Assembly: GCA_949825065.1 (NCBI GenBank)
Contig: OX463863.1
Location: 18,771,240-18,835,239, forward strand
Origin: Odontocerum albicorne
Taxonomy: Eukaryota > Arthropoda > Insecta > Trichoptera > Odontoceridae
DNA length: 64,000 nucleotides
Reading direction: 5' to 3'
The position numbers were made by a program, and so were the translations under genes. Position 1 is the stretch's first letter; every line of letters starts with the position of its first letter. Under the pieces are notes generated by a model. That model ran no database searches. It worked only from the letters and a program-made list of their open reading frames with translations, and was not told the DNA's origin. This document shows positions 61,101 through 64,000 of the stretch, piece by piece.

Positions 61101-62850
61101 TGTTCGATTCAATAAAATTATTCTTTATCCTGAAAATAACATTTCTTCAGTATTCGTTATGATGAAATTGGACCTATATTTGCAGACAGTATCCGTTTGA
61201 TTTAATATGTGTTATTTGTATATTTGTTCACAGCTTCCTTAATTTATTTGTACATTTGTTCACAGCTTTCCAAATTTATTTGTTTATTTGTTCAGAGCTT
61301 TTCAAATGTATTTGTTCACAGCTTCCCAAATTAATTTGAATATTTGTTCACAGCTTCCCAAATTTACTTGCTTCAACAATGGTTTCGTGTATGATATTGA
61401 GGCGGCGTGGGACCTCTACGGGGACGGCATAAACAAAGACACCAGATGCTTAGTGAGGTCCCTGTATGACTCGAAAGACTTCACAGACAACTACTTGGCG
61501 GCCATAGTCACAAGGGCAATCTTACCTTTCAGCCGACTTCTCGACAAAGGATTCAACGTTGATGTTGGACTTGAGGTATGGTTATTTTTCATTATTTTAG
61601 CCTTAATATTTGTGCAAATTTAAATTACAATAATTATAACTTAACTTTACCTTACATAATGGTTAAAAAACGAATAATATCACAAAACTGATAAAAAATC
61701 CGGATAACTTATAAAAATCAAATAACCCCACATAAACGATAATAAACTGGATAGTCTTGTATATTTGATAAAAACTAAATAACCTCACATAAACGATAAT
61801 ATCCTTTCTTGAATATTCGAAAATACTATAGTTTCACTTTGTGGTGCCATATTTTATGTAACAGGAAAAATTAGTAAATAAAAGACTTATTTTATATTTT
61901 TGTGTTCACCACTGGTTTATTTTTGGGCTTACTACTGGTTTCGAAGACAAACGTCTTCATCGTCAGGTGAAGATAAACTTAATTGCTAAAAATACATTTC
62001 CTGTACAAGTGTAAATAATAGAAGAGGAATGAGGTAGGGGGAGAGAAGTGGGGAGATATGTGATTCAATGGTAAATGGGGCAGGGAAAATGAAAATGAAT
62101 CTTTCGGGCAGGCCAGGGTCTGGATATCCAAGGGGGTGGATTTTAAATAGGAAACATATTAAGCAGAGGGCTATTATTAAAATTGGTCTGGTTGTTGATG
62201 ATATTTAGACTTAATTTTACCCCTACCTCATTCCTCTTATTAATTAGCTTAGGACTTGTAATTAGTACTTCTCACTCGCACTTGTAAATAAGTATATTAG
62301 TACTAAGCATTAGTATATCTTAGTACTAATATGCTTGTTGTCACTAAGCAGCTTAGTACAAACTAAAAGTACTAATGACAAATACTAAGCTCGTGTAAAC
62401 ATGGCATTACATGTGGATACAAATGCGAGTGAGAAGTACTAAGGACAAGTACTTAGCTCGTGTAAACATGGCAATAATATGACAATATTTATGACTCATA
62501 TATTTTCTTACCAAATATGTTTGACTGAAGATATGCAGATTCGGGGAAGTACTGAATCTAATGGCCGCACCCACTGCTTTCCTATCCTTGGACTCGCTAG
62601 TTTTTTTTTAATTATTTAATCCTGTTAATAATAGTATTATAGAATCCCAACGCTCTAGAAATATATTTAATAAATTGCCTTGTTCCAGTTACTTTCTTTC
62701 GTTAAGAAAGATCCGATTCCCAAACAATGCTGCTGCGAGAGACTTGACAGGATTGAAAAGCTGAAACAAGCCAGTATCACAGATGGATTGAGGTTATACA
62801 AAATGCTAGAGACGGTCTACGCCTACCCGCCTGACTACAAGATCTGCTAA
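34032..62850 (+). CDS. Fib-L: Fibroin light chain (L-fibroin), complete five-exon gene
   Basis: Exons: 34032-34153, 47480-47669, 51732-51893, 61354-61575, 62689-62850; 858 nt, 285 residues. Introns are GT-AG and the phases agree (2, then 0, 0, 0). Residues 1-18 form a signal peptide (MNTFILFLITAELSFSLA). Exon 4 carries the family core CFNNGFVYDIEAAWD...DTRCLVRSLYDS, which parallels GGGRIYDFEAAWD...EEYCIVKRLYNS of silkworm L-fibroin. Cysteines 100, 164 and 190 lie where the silkworm precursor has 101, 160 and 190; residue 190 is the one known there to bond the heavy chain. The protein is secreted in silk glands and lets the heavy chain leave the ER. Unlike silkworm L-fibroin (three Cys), this one has 11 cysteines, including a CCC at 246-248 and a terminal Cys 285, plus three N-x-T sites (70, 107, 117). 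The start at 34032 is preferred to an in-frame ATG at 33999, which would place a charged stretch before the signal peptide. Confidence 0.9.
34230..34460. repeat. Short duplication and family C fragment in intron 1
   Basis: Two copies of a unit of about 60 bp (CTGTAACCCTCCACAATACC and CTGTAGCCCTCCAGAATACC, each followed by CATACA-TGGGCAGC-ATCAT) are followed by the family C block also seen at 29700-29830. A third GTGGGCAGCTATCAT occurs at 34566. Confidence 0.6.
34461..34860. other. Intron 1 spacer
   Basis: No gene or clear element end. AT-rich, ending in AAATAAATAAATAATAAATA next to a family A copy. Confidence 0.35.
34860..35075 (-). repeat. Dispersed repeat family A, longest copy
   Basis: On the minus strand the family motifs run to TTGCTGTCAATAAACCTAAT and an ATTT-type tail, which looks like a polyadenylated retroelement 3' end. 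AGCTATCAAAAGGTCTGGGC and CACCAGATGTTTTTCAGCCC mark the other side. Confidence 0.65.
35133..35300 (+). mobile_element. tRNA-derived SINE, diverged
   Basis: The head ATAATGGCCTACTTGTAAAG and a degraded B box (ATATTCAAATCCTGC) are followed by ATTCCAGTCTGGTATTCACT and the tail GTTGGTTGAAAGAGATTG. Same family as at 36150, more mutated. Confidence 0.7.
35310..35775. repeat. Dispersed repeat family B, copy 1
   Basis: Collinear with 37205-37640: AACAACAAGTAATTTAATTC, CATTTGTCGTGTCCCTAGTA, TTGCACATTCTCATCAAGCT and GACAAACAGTGACACTCAAT. A part is also at 24940-25015. No terminal repeats or coding motifs are recognised. Confidence 0.7.
35790..35990 (-). pseudogene. RTE-like LINE tail fragment
   Basis: The minus strand reads KLRCEHVERMNEKKLTKYIQ, then RPRKVWLDQV. 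It is the GHVERMxExRLTKxIY...RPRKTWLDQV tail of the same LINE family as 49615-49935. Confidence 0.65.
36150..36335 (+). mobile_element. tRNA-derived SINE, best-preserved copy
   Basis: The head is ACGACCTCCGTGGCCTGGTG then GTAAGACGC (A box TGGCCTGGTGG). The B box is in GCGGGTTCGATCCCCGTTGG. The body has AATTCCAGTCTGGTTTTCAC, and the tail is TTGGTTGGAAGAGATTGCCA. The promoter boxes are near consensus and properly spaced for RNA polymerase III. Confidence 0.88.
36390..36515 (-). mobile_element. tRNA-derived SINE, 3'-truncated, inverted beside the previous
   Basis: The minus strand starts at GACGACTTCCGTGGCCTAGT (36515), with TTGCGAGTTCAAATCCCGCT as B box and a GCAGTCTGGTTTTTACTTAA end. The tail is missing. 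It faces the SINE at 36150-36335 and forms a tail-to-tail inverted pair. Confidence 0.82.
36530..37110. repeat. Tandem repeat of about 150-180 bp, four copies
   Basis: The landmark TTTAGGTGTAGTGTTCATGT occurs near 36560, 36742, 36895 and 37043, each followed by TTTTGATAAGACTTCTCAAA. The units also share GCTGCACATGCCACACATTT. A diverged piece lies at 60945-61000. Confidence 0.88.
37205..37640. repeat. Dispersed repeat family B, copy 2
   Basis: Same order of motifs as 35310-35775, with an internal insertion of about 20 bp (GTGACATATAACATGG). It is a separate copy of the same unknown element. Confidence 0.7.
37808..38012 (+). mobile_element. tRNA-derived SINE
   Basis: The head is GACGACTTTCGTGGCCTAGT then CGGTAAGACGCC. 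The B box is weakened (GCGAGTTTAAATCCCGCTGG). The body is TACCAGTCATTGTTTTCACT and the tail is TTGGTTGGAAGTAATTTTTA, ending in GTTGTATTATGTACAACG. Confidence 0.83.
38070..38182. repeat. Short minisatellite of about 31 bp, four copies
   Basis: Units built on ACACAGGAATATTCCGACAG, each followed by a GATTCACG-type spacer. Confidence 0.8.
38286..38440 (+). pseudogene. mariner transposase scrap
   Basis: It reads VLFHRDNARPHTEQTT, LQKIKYFD and LPHPSYSPDVA. It covers the second catalytic aspartate (HRDNARPHT) and the HPSYSPD block before the third. No ends are left. It matches none of the three larger mariners closely. Confidence 0.8.
38455..38757. mobile_element. Inverted-repeat element with hammerhead-like motifs, copy 1
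   Basis: The outer arms (ATTTGTTTAGTCAAACACTG and its inverse near 38725-38750) and inner arms (ACCGGTTTCAAGGTTTTCAC near 38523 and GTGAAACCTTGAAACCGGTG near 38672) are inverted. The minus strand of the left arm reads CTGATGATGAGG, a short loop, then CCTTGAAACCGG. This has the CUGANGA...GAAAC core and stem II of a hammerhead ribozyme. The right arm has CTAACGA instead, so its core is damaged. Such motifs are known from Penelope-like retroelements; no PLE coding sequence is present. Confidence 0.6.
38790..45175. repeat. 82-bp satellite, about 6.4 kb, in intron 1
   Basis: Nearly 80 units around 82 bp (GATCGGGTCTAATGTTATAA, CGCACCTATGGTTGCAGACT, TTGACAAACATCAGAATTCC, CGGAAAAAGCTGTCTTGATT). Monomers differ by up to a fifth and some are cut short. 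Multi-unit blocks recur: one marked GGATCTAATATT with ACGCTGATTCTGATT begins near 42171, 43314 and 44767. Every minus-strand open frame here is a by-product. Confidence 0.95.
45286..45900 (+). mobile_element. Jockey/CR1-like LINE 3' end
   Basis: An open frame (45329-45637) encodes LLYNTPNCPATLSYLAENFK, RTDRDCVLAFPVRHS, LIVRAVILWNQLQTN and CFKKRLKKSLNF, then stops. The VRLWNxLP...F..RLK ending is typical of Jockey/CR1-type reverse transcriptases. The 3' UTR has GCTTGGAAGAGATTGCCGCC then TGGCAATAAACCTGCCGGAT and ends in AT-rich repeats. The 5' side is truncated, as usual for LINEs. Confidence 0.82.
45950..47440. repeat. 64-bp satellite in intron 1, unrelated to the one at 11.7 kb
   Basis: Unit ACATAACATTGTGTTGCATA, TTCTTCACTATGCTATGTTA, TGTCACGTTATAATAGGTTA and CGAT. 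TTGCATATTC starts at 46181 and 46245, a 64-bp step. It becomes irregular from 46900 towards exon 2, ending about 40 bp before the acceptor. A scrap is found at 50280-50322. Confidence 0.93.
47480..47669 (+). CDS. Fib-L: L-fibroin exon 2
   Basis: The acceptor is ATATATTTCCAG|AGATCTC. It encodes DLLTQLATLVPTKN to SACPFAE (residues 42-104), with Cys 60 and Cys 100 and an NGT site. The donor is GCTGAG|GTGAAT. The frame stays open into intron 2, but the phase match with exons 1 and 3 fixes the ends. Confidence 0.9.
47690..48545. repeat. 24-bp minisatellite at the start of intron 2
   Basis: About 35 imperfect copies of GTAACACGATCACTTCCACA then TTTA/TTTG, beginning some 20 bp after the exon 2 donor. 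Confidence 0.92.
48545..48680 (-). pseudogene. RTE-like LINE fragment
   Basis: The minus strand reads SILLYGMEAWTLKQTSQRIE, then VFEKRIFKHIIKTDY, the ILMYGCETWTL...RIEAFEMW region of non-LTR reverse transcriptases. Confidence 0.65.
48681..49600. other. Intron 2 spacer
   Basis: No gene is recognised. A C-rich run at 48783-48798 and a small open frame at 49259-49447 (minus) show no family features. Confidence 0.35.
49600..49935 (+). pseudogene. RTE-like LINE fragment
   Basis: It reads VLTLMCGSEM, then ALEMRALRRIHGVTMYDRIR, NEVIRDEYVLK and ALRWFGYVEQRKEKKTNKIN. It is the LRRxxGVTxxDRIRNExIR...LRWFGHVERM tail of the LINE family also seen at 20576 and 35790. Confidence 0.8.
50015..50275 (+). pseudogene. 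mariner transposase fragment (family of mariner 3)
   Basis: It reads KRRGMLTKGVCLLHDNARPH, then ASFKWDVLNHPAHSPDLAPS and DYYLFTSLKLHMGGKRFSTD, ending near VEKW. Almost identical in sequence to the C-terminal part of the mariner at 52516-53439 but on the other strand. Both catalytic aspartates of this region remain; no ends. Confidence 0.88.
50380..50560 (+). mobile_element. Helitron fragment
   Basis: TGCTAATTTGTAACATGATG, TAATTTGTCATTACTGTTAG and TACCTAAATAACTTGCTATT match, inverted, the 27400-27490 part of Helitron copy 2. No ends are preserved. A scrap of the 64-bp intron 1 satellite lies just before it (50280-50322). Confidence 0.65.
50561..50955. other. Unassigned intron 2 segment
   Basis: Overlapping open frames of 60-80 codons exist on both strands around 50603-50882, but none shows a motif I recognise. 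Confidence 0.3.
50960..51240 (-). pseudogene. Jockey/CR1-like LINE reverse transcriptase fragment
   Basis: The minus-strand frame of 87 codons reads YNYLIRTKLEYASTVWAPHQ, then NNIEQIQKKLLRYLWYRTKG and LLTVCNYRSLETRRQE. This is the LVRSxLEYASxVWxP...IExIQxxFLR...L..LxxRR segment just after the RT domain. It is open but truncated on both sides. Confidence 0.82.
51465..51640. repeat. 34-bp minisatellite, five copies, in intron 2
   Basis: Units of TTGTAAGGTTTGTTGTGTGG then TGAGAAATACTTCG, ending about 90 bp before exon 3. Confidence 0.88.
51732..51893 (+). CDS. Fib-L: L-fibroin exon 3
   Basis: The acceptor is AAAATTTTCAG|GCTATC. It encodes AINGTVAAQQMRNRT to SSGCVKVCETPK (residues 105-158). AING follows the Cys of exon 2 as VINS does in silkworm L-fibroin. 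The donor is CCTAAG|GTAAGC, a strong consensus, and its surroundings are duplicated across the piggyBac at 51965-58552. Confidence 0.9.
51876..51960 (+). repeat. Duplicated exon 3 donor region, left copy
   Basis: The segment from GTGTGCGAAACACCTAAG|GTAAGC to CTTAACATT is followed by a second unit start GTGTGAAACAC at 51950. The rest of that second unit (GGTAGGCTTTATAATC to CTTAACGTT) is at 58557-58612, beyond the piggyBac. It therefore was a tandem repeat of about 73 bp before the insertion. Confidence 0.85.
52516..53439 (-). mobile_element. mariner element 3, internally deleted (924 bp), inside hAT 3
   Basis: TA at 52514-52515 and 53440-53441 flanks ends CTAGGTAAGTCCAGAAAGTA and, inverted, CGAGGCGTATCCTGAAAGTA, which match at most positions. 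It is about 370 bp shorter than a full mariner. Confidence 0.9.
52615..53236 (-). pseudogene. mariner transposase, core deleted
   Basis: The N-terminal frame (53236-53033) has an HTH piece (RTSVYKWCREFKNGRTSVHD) and RSGRPSIV. After a break near 53065 the other frame (53067-52615) starts at MFWDCQAIILIEYMPQGE and contains VHDNARPHTANATKE and HSPDLAPSDYYLF, ending CIERNGDYVEK. The segment with the first catalytic aspartate is missing, so it is inactive. Confidence 0.9.
53610..55412 (-). pseudogene. hAT transposase of element 3, several frameshifts
   Basis: It starts MSGPSKRQRTNNFNTDWEES at 55412, with a BED finger (CVCLLC) broken by a shift in an A run near 55290. Then come FIDGELFKELFLTGADCLFD, LQFDESTDISDTAQLAVMVR (first Asp), a shift, ITTDGAPAMVGKNKGFIALC (second Asp), HCIIHQEALC and EVRWLSKGKVLTRF. 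A gap near 54278-54104 has another lesion. The last part to about 53610 has degraded dimerisation motifs. It resembles the other two hAT proteins in layout, not in detail. Confidence 0.9.
56419..58065 (-). pseudogene. piggyBac transposase of element 2, frameshifted
   Basis: It begins with an acidic N-terminus (IEDDSFSDVSDEEFTIIEDD) in a shifted frame. The fragment 57869-57225 has TRWKNVTKDEMRVWLGLLLH and LSIDESF (first catalytic Asp). After a shift, 57343-56927 has RQYIKGKNAKYGIKLYML and FMDNFYNS (second). After another, 57003-56650 has NYNNHMGGIDYHDQML (third). A further frame, 56601-56419, gives the C-terminal Cys-rich ribbon (CRQCW...CSDCP...C...C). All key residues survive but at least three indels break the frame. 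Confidence 0.92.
58553..58626 (+). repeat. Duplicated exon 3 donor region, right part
   Basis: TTAAGGTAGGCTTTATAATC to AACGTT, followed by a third unit start GTGCGAAACACTTA. It carries a cryptic donor AAG|GTAGGC at 58557. About 85 percent identical by eye to 51890-51950. Confidence 0.85.
58645..58858. mobile_element. Inverted-repeat element with hammerhead-like motifs, copy 2
   Basis: Same family as 38455-38757: outer arms ATTTGTTTAATCAAACACTG and its inverse, inner ACCGGTTTCAAGGTTTTCAT. The minus strand of the left arm reads CTGATGATGAGA, a loop, then CCTTGAAACCGG. The plus strand of the right arm reads CTGATGACGAGGTG, then CACCCTGAAACAGG. Both cores CUGAUGA and GAAAC are kept. Confidence 0.62.
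58935..59015 (+). repeat. Dispersed repeat family A, short copy
   Basis: ACACATCTGATGTCCTTGCG and CTCGCCCTATATTGGGGGGG fit the family A 3' part. Confidence 0.6.
59140..59300 (+). pseudogene. RTE-like LINE scrap
   Basis: It reads VEEFCYLGSIFSDDGRIMKD, then VSIGKKSQW, the FxYLGSxISxDG...RIxxxKxAF segment that follows the RT core. Confidence 0.7.
59405..60205 (-). pseudogene. RTE-like LINE, C-terminal half of reverse transcriptase
   Basis: The minus strand reads IRYTDDTVILADSIDNRQTL (YADD as YTDD), then AGVRLGLKMNVSKTMLMVFG, ERVETFKYLGSNLVEDLDPE and a stop near 59950. It continues VWSVLLHGVESWTLKVGSMN, AFEMWMHRRMLRIPWTDMVS, IRKVSYLGHALRGEKYKLLH, QGKIEGRRGVGRRQISWLRN and ends near 59405 in GAAGAAGAAC. 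Only one or two lesions in about 260 codons; the best-kept LINE in intron 3. Confidence 0.9.
60290..60915 (+). pseudogene. RTE-like LINE fragment, tail of another family
   Basis: It reads VVTDCIYLGSSITNSGGCEA, EVERRTGMA, KIWKSRTITIMTKMRLVKSL, FTIFVYGAET and IDAFEMWC, with scattered stops. After a short T-rich insertion at 60590 it continues LEDLRITD, then DKSQMHWTDQVSDATALRAA and DRWRGVVRSYHGSHG, and ends GATGATGATTGA near 60915. Confidence 0.8.
60920..61215. other. Intron 3 spacer
   Basis: It holds a diverged piece of the intron 1 tandem repeat at 60945-61000 (TGTAGTGTTCATATACCATC) and AT-rich sequence. Confidence 0.45.
61216..61357 (+). repeat. Fib-L: Ladder of repeated 3' splice-site-like units before exon 4
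   Basis: Five imperfect tandem units of about 25-32 bp, each ending like TTTGTTCACAGCTTCC. AG positions are 61233, 61265, 61295/61297, 61321 and 61353. Only the last opens into an uninterrupted frame. Acceptors at 61233, 61265 and 61321 lead to stops within 3 to about 25 codons. Confidence 0.85.
61354..61575 (+). CDS. Fib-L: L-fibroin exon 4 (family core)
   Basis: The acceptor is TTTGTTCACAG|CTTCCC, the last of a ladder of similar sites. It encodes LPKFTCFNNGFVYDIEAAWD to LDKGFNVDVGLE (residues 159-232), including the heavy-chain-linking Cys 190. The donor is CTTGAG|GTATGG. This exon gives the family identification. Confidence 0.93.
61880..61990 (-). mobile_element. Hammerhead-like remnant in intron 4
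   Basis: The minus strand reads CACCTGACGATGAAGACGTT, then TGTCTTCGAAACCAG: CUGACGA, a six-base stem GAAGAC/GUCUUC, and GAAAC. It is a different family from the two inverted elements (stem sequence differs) but has the same core. Confidence 0.5.
62245..62475. mobile_element. Palindromic MITE in intron 4
   Basis: The left end AGCTTAGGACTTGTAATTAG then TACTTCTCACTCGCA and the inverted right end (TGCGAGTGAGAAGTACTAAG then GACAAGTACTTAGCT) form arms of about 40 bp. The interior has an AAGCTCGTGTAAACATGGCA duplicate near 62388 and 62454. No target duplication is settled. Confidence 0.65.
62689..62850 (+). CDS. Fib-L: L-fibroin exon 5 (Cys-rich C-terminus)
   Basis: The acceptor is CCTTGTTCCAG|TTACTT. 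It encodes LLSFVKKDPIPKQCCCERLD to AYPPDYKIC and stops at TAA 62848-62850. The CCC cluster and the last Cys have no counterpart I recall in silkworm L-fibroin. Confidence 0.88.
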   Translation, partial: LLSFVKKDPIPKQCCCERLDRIEKLKQASITDGLRLYKMLETVYAYPPDYKIC

Positions 62851-63014
62851 GATAAATATGTTAACCTGGACACCAACTACAAGTCTCTCAGGAGATTTTC
62901 AACCTTCACTGTTGGATAGAGGTCTCCACCAAATCTCTCCACTGCTTTTTGTGTCCATTGGTTACTGCCACACATGGTTACTTTTTTTTATATCACTCTT
63001 TTTTTTAATTTCTT

Positions 63015-63092
63015 GTGTTACCCTTCAAGAGTGTTTTTAAGCATTATACATAGTTGTATATAACACTTAAAAACACTCTTGATGGGTAACAC
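63015..63092 (+). other. Stem-loop in the putative L-fibroin 3' UTR
   Basis: Arms 63015-63041 and 63066-63092 pair at 26 of 27 positions around a 24-base loop. It lies 165 bp after the stop codon and just before the poly(A) signal. Confidence 0.85.
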
Positions 63093-63099
63093 GTATTGT

Positions 63100-63105
63100 A
63101 ATAAA
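63100..63105 (+). terminator. Fib-L: Poly(A) signal of L-fibroin
   Basis: AATAAA, 250 bp after the stop and 8 bp after the stem-loop. It gives a 3' UTR of about 270 bases. Other AATAAA-like motifs further down are possible alternatives. Confidence 0.55.
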
Positions 63106-63264
63106 TATAACATAAAATAATTCGATATTTTAACACTTCTATCTAAATATTATAAATAAATATTAATTAATTATAACATGTATTACATTAAACATATGTT
63201 TATATAGAGTTTATTAAAATAAAATAAATAAATAGCTTTGTTATTCCACCGTAGACGAGTTCTT

Positions 63265-63365
63265 TTTAGATCCATTTCAGATGCAGAAAGGTGTACATCA
63301 AGGCTGAATACTGTCACCAGATTTATTCAACATACATACGAGTGACATAGAGCAAAACCAGCGTA
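63265..63365 (+). pseudogene. RTE-like LINE scrap
   Basis: It reads FQMQKGVHQG, a stop, then ILSPDLFNIHTSDIEQNQ, the GVRQGCxLSPxLFNIY motif of the RT core. It may be the 5' neighbour of the fragment at 63725-64000, with foreign or decayed sequence between. Confidence 0.7.
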
Positions 63366-63724
63366 TCCAACAAAACCTTAAAAATGAGTTAGTGTTAAAA
63401 TTTGAGTCACATAACGTTTCTTTATAAGCCAGAAGTGCATTTACTTCAAAATTCTAAATGTTATGTACTACTGCTGACATCTATCATTTCTTTTGGCAAA
63501 GCGATTTTCGTGATATGCTTTTATGCCAAATTTGCGTATCAAACAAAAAAACTTTAATCGTCAAATAATCTTGTCATAATATTGGATTAATTTTTGTGGT
63601 ACTTTTAGAATGTATCTGTTCAATGAATAAAAAACATTAATAACACATTTGATTTATAATAACCCGTAGACTTTAAGGTCCACTATCTTATTTCAACATA
63701 TTCGTTGTATAGGCTGGTTTGGCA
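63366..63724. other. AT-rich spacer
   Basis: No feature is recognised. Confidence 0.35.
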
Positions 63725-64000
63725 GTTCGCCACTCATATAGAGACCACGAGAAAAATATTAGAGGGATTGGAGGATGGTTTTGTCATAAGAGGTTGTAAA
63801 ATTTCAAATATGGGATTCGCAGACGGTATTATGTTTCAAGTCAACGACAATGATGAAATAGACGAACTTGATTATTGAATTGAAAAAAAGAATCGCCAAT
63901 AAAGAGCTAATAATAAACAAAAGTCTGTATCGTGGACCGATTCAACAGTCTGAAGTGATTTGCTAAGAGATTACAAAGAGTTTGTCTAACTAGGTGCTCT
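63725..64000 (+). pseudogene. RTE-like LINE fragment cut by the window edge
   Basis: It reads EKILEGLEDGFVIRGCKISN, then MGFADGIMFQVNDNDEIDEL (YADD changed to FADG), and DYKEFV at the end. It is an RT palm region with stops and continues beyond the window. Confidence 0.75.

Overview
This window is intron-rich, AT-rich animal DNA from an insect. The best clue to the organism is one spliced gene on the + strand, from about 33.9 to 63.1 kb. I read its five coding exons (34032-34153, 47480-47669, 51732-51893, 61354-61575, 62689-62850) as a complete 285-residue fibroin light chain (L-fibroin), the disulfide partner of the silk heavy chain. L-fibroin is known from moths and caddisflies, so the source is probably a lepidopteran or trichopteran with a repeat-laden genome. 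I cannot decide between the two orders. All intron phases agree, all introns are GT-AG, and the cysteine that links to the heavy chain falls at residue 190, as in my recollection of the silkworm precursor.

Everything else is mobile DNA, its remains, or tandem repeats. From 0 to 11 kb there is a small foldback element, then a decayed piggyBac whose catalytic core is replaced by a 36-bp minisatellite and whose 3' coding end is split by a hAT element (8-bp duplication GTTTAGAC). A 134-bp satellite follows, split by a mariner that is itself split by a second hAT (8-bp duplication ACCTATGA). From 11.7 to 17.0 kb lies a 64-bp satellite with dimer structure and a 1408-bp higher-order duplication. 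From 17 to 33 kb there are tRNA-derived SINEs, several RTE-like and Jockey/CR1-like LINE fragments, TTAA-flanked piggyBac-type MITEs, a second mariner, two Helitrons joined head to tail, and small minisatellites.

The introns of the silk gene are filled in the same way. Intron 1 (13.3 kb) holds SINEs, a mariner scrap, a hammerhead-like inverted element, an 82-bp satellite of about 6.4 kb and another 64-bp satellite. Intron 2 (4.1 kb) starts with a 24-bp minisatellite and ends with a 34-bp one. Intron 3 (9.5 kb) contains a three-level nest, piggyBac > hAT > mariner. That piggyBac sits in a tandem duplication of the exon 3 donor site, and the 3' end of the intron carries a ladder of repeated splice acceptors. 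Intron 4 (1.1 kb) carries a hammerhead-like remnant and a MITE. A strong stem-loop and an AATAAA signal lie in the putative 3' UTR.

The only gene likely to serve the host is L-fibroin. The other coding stretches are transposase, reverse transcriptase or helicase remnants, nearly all broken. Satellite frames that happen to stay open are not genes. Family assignments come from recognising protein motifs and element ends by eye; no database search was run.
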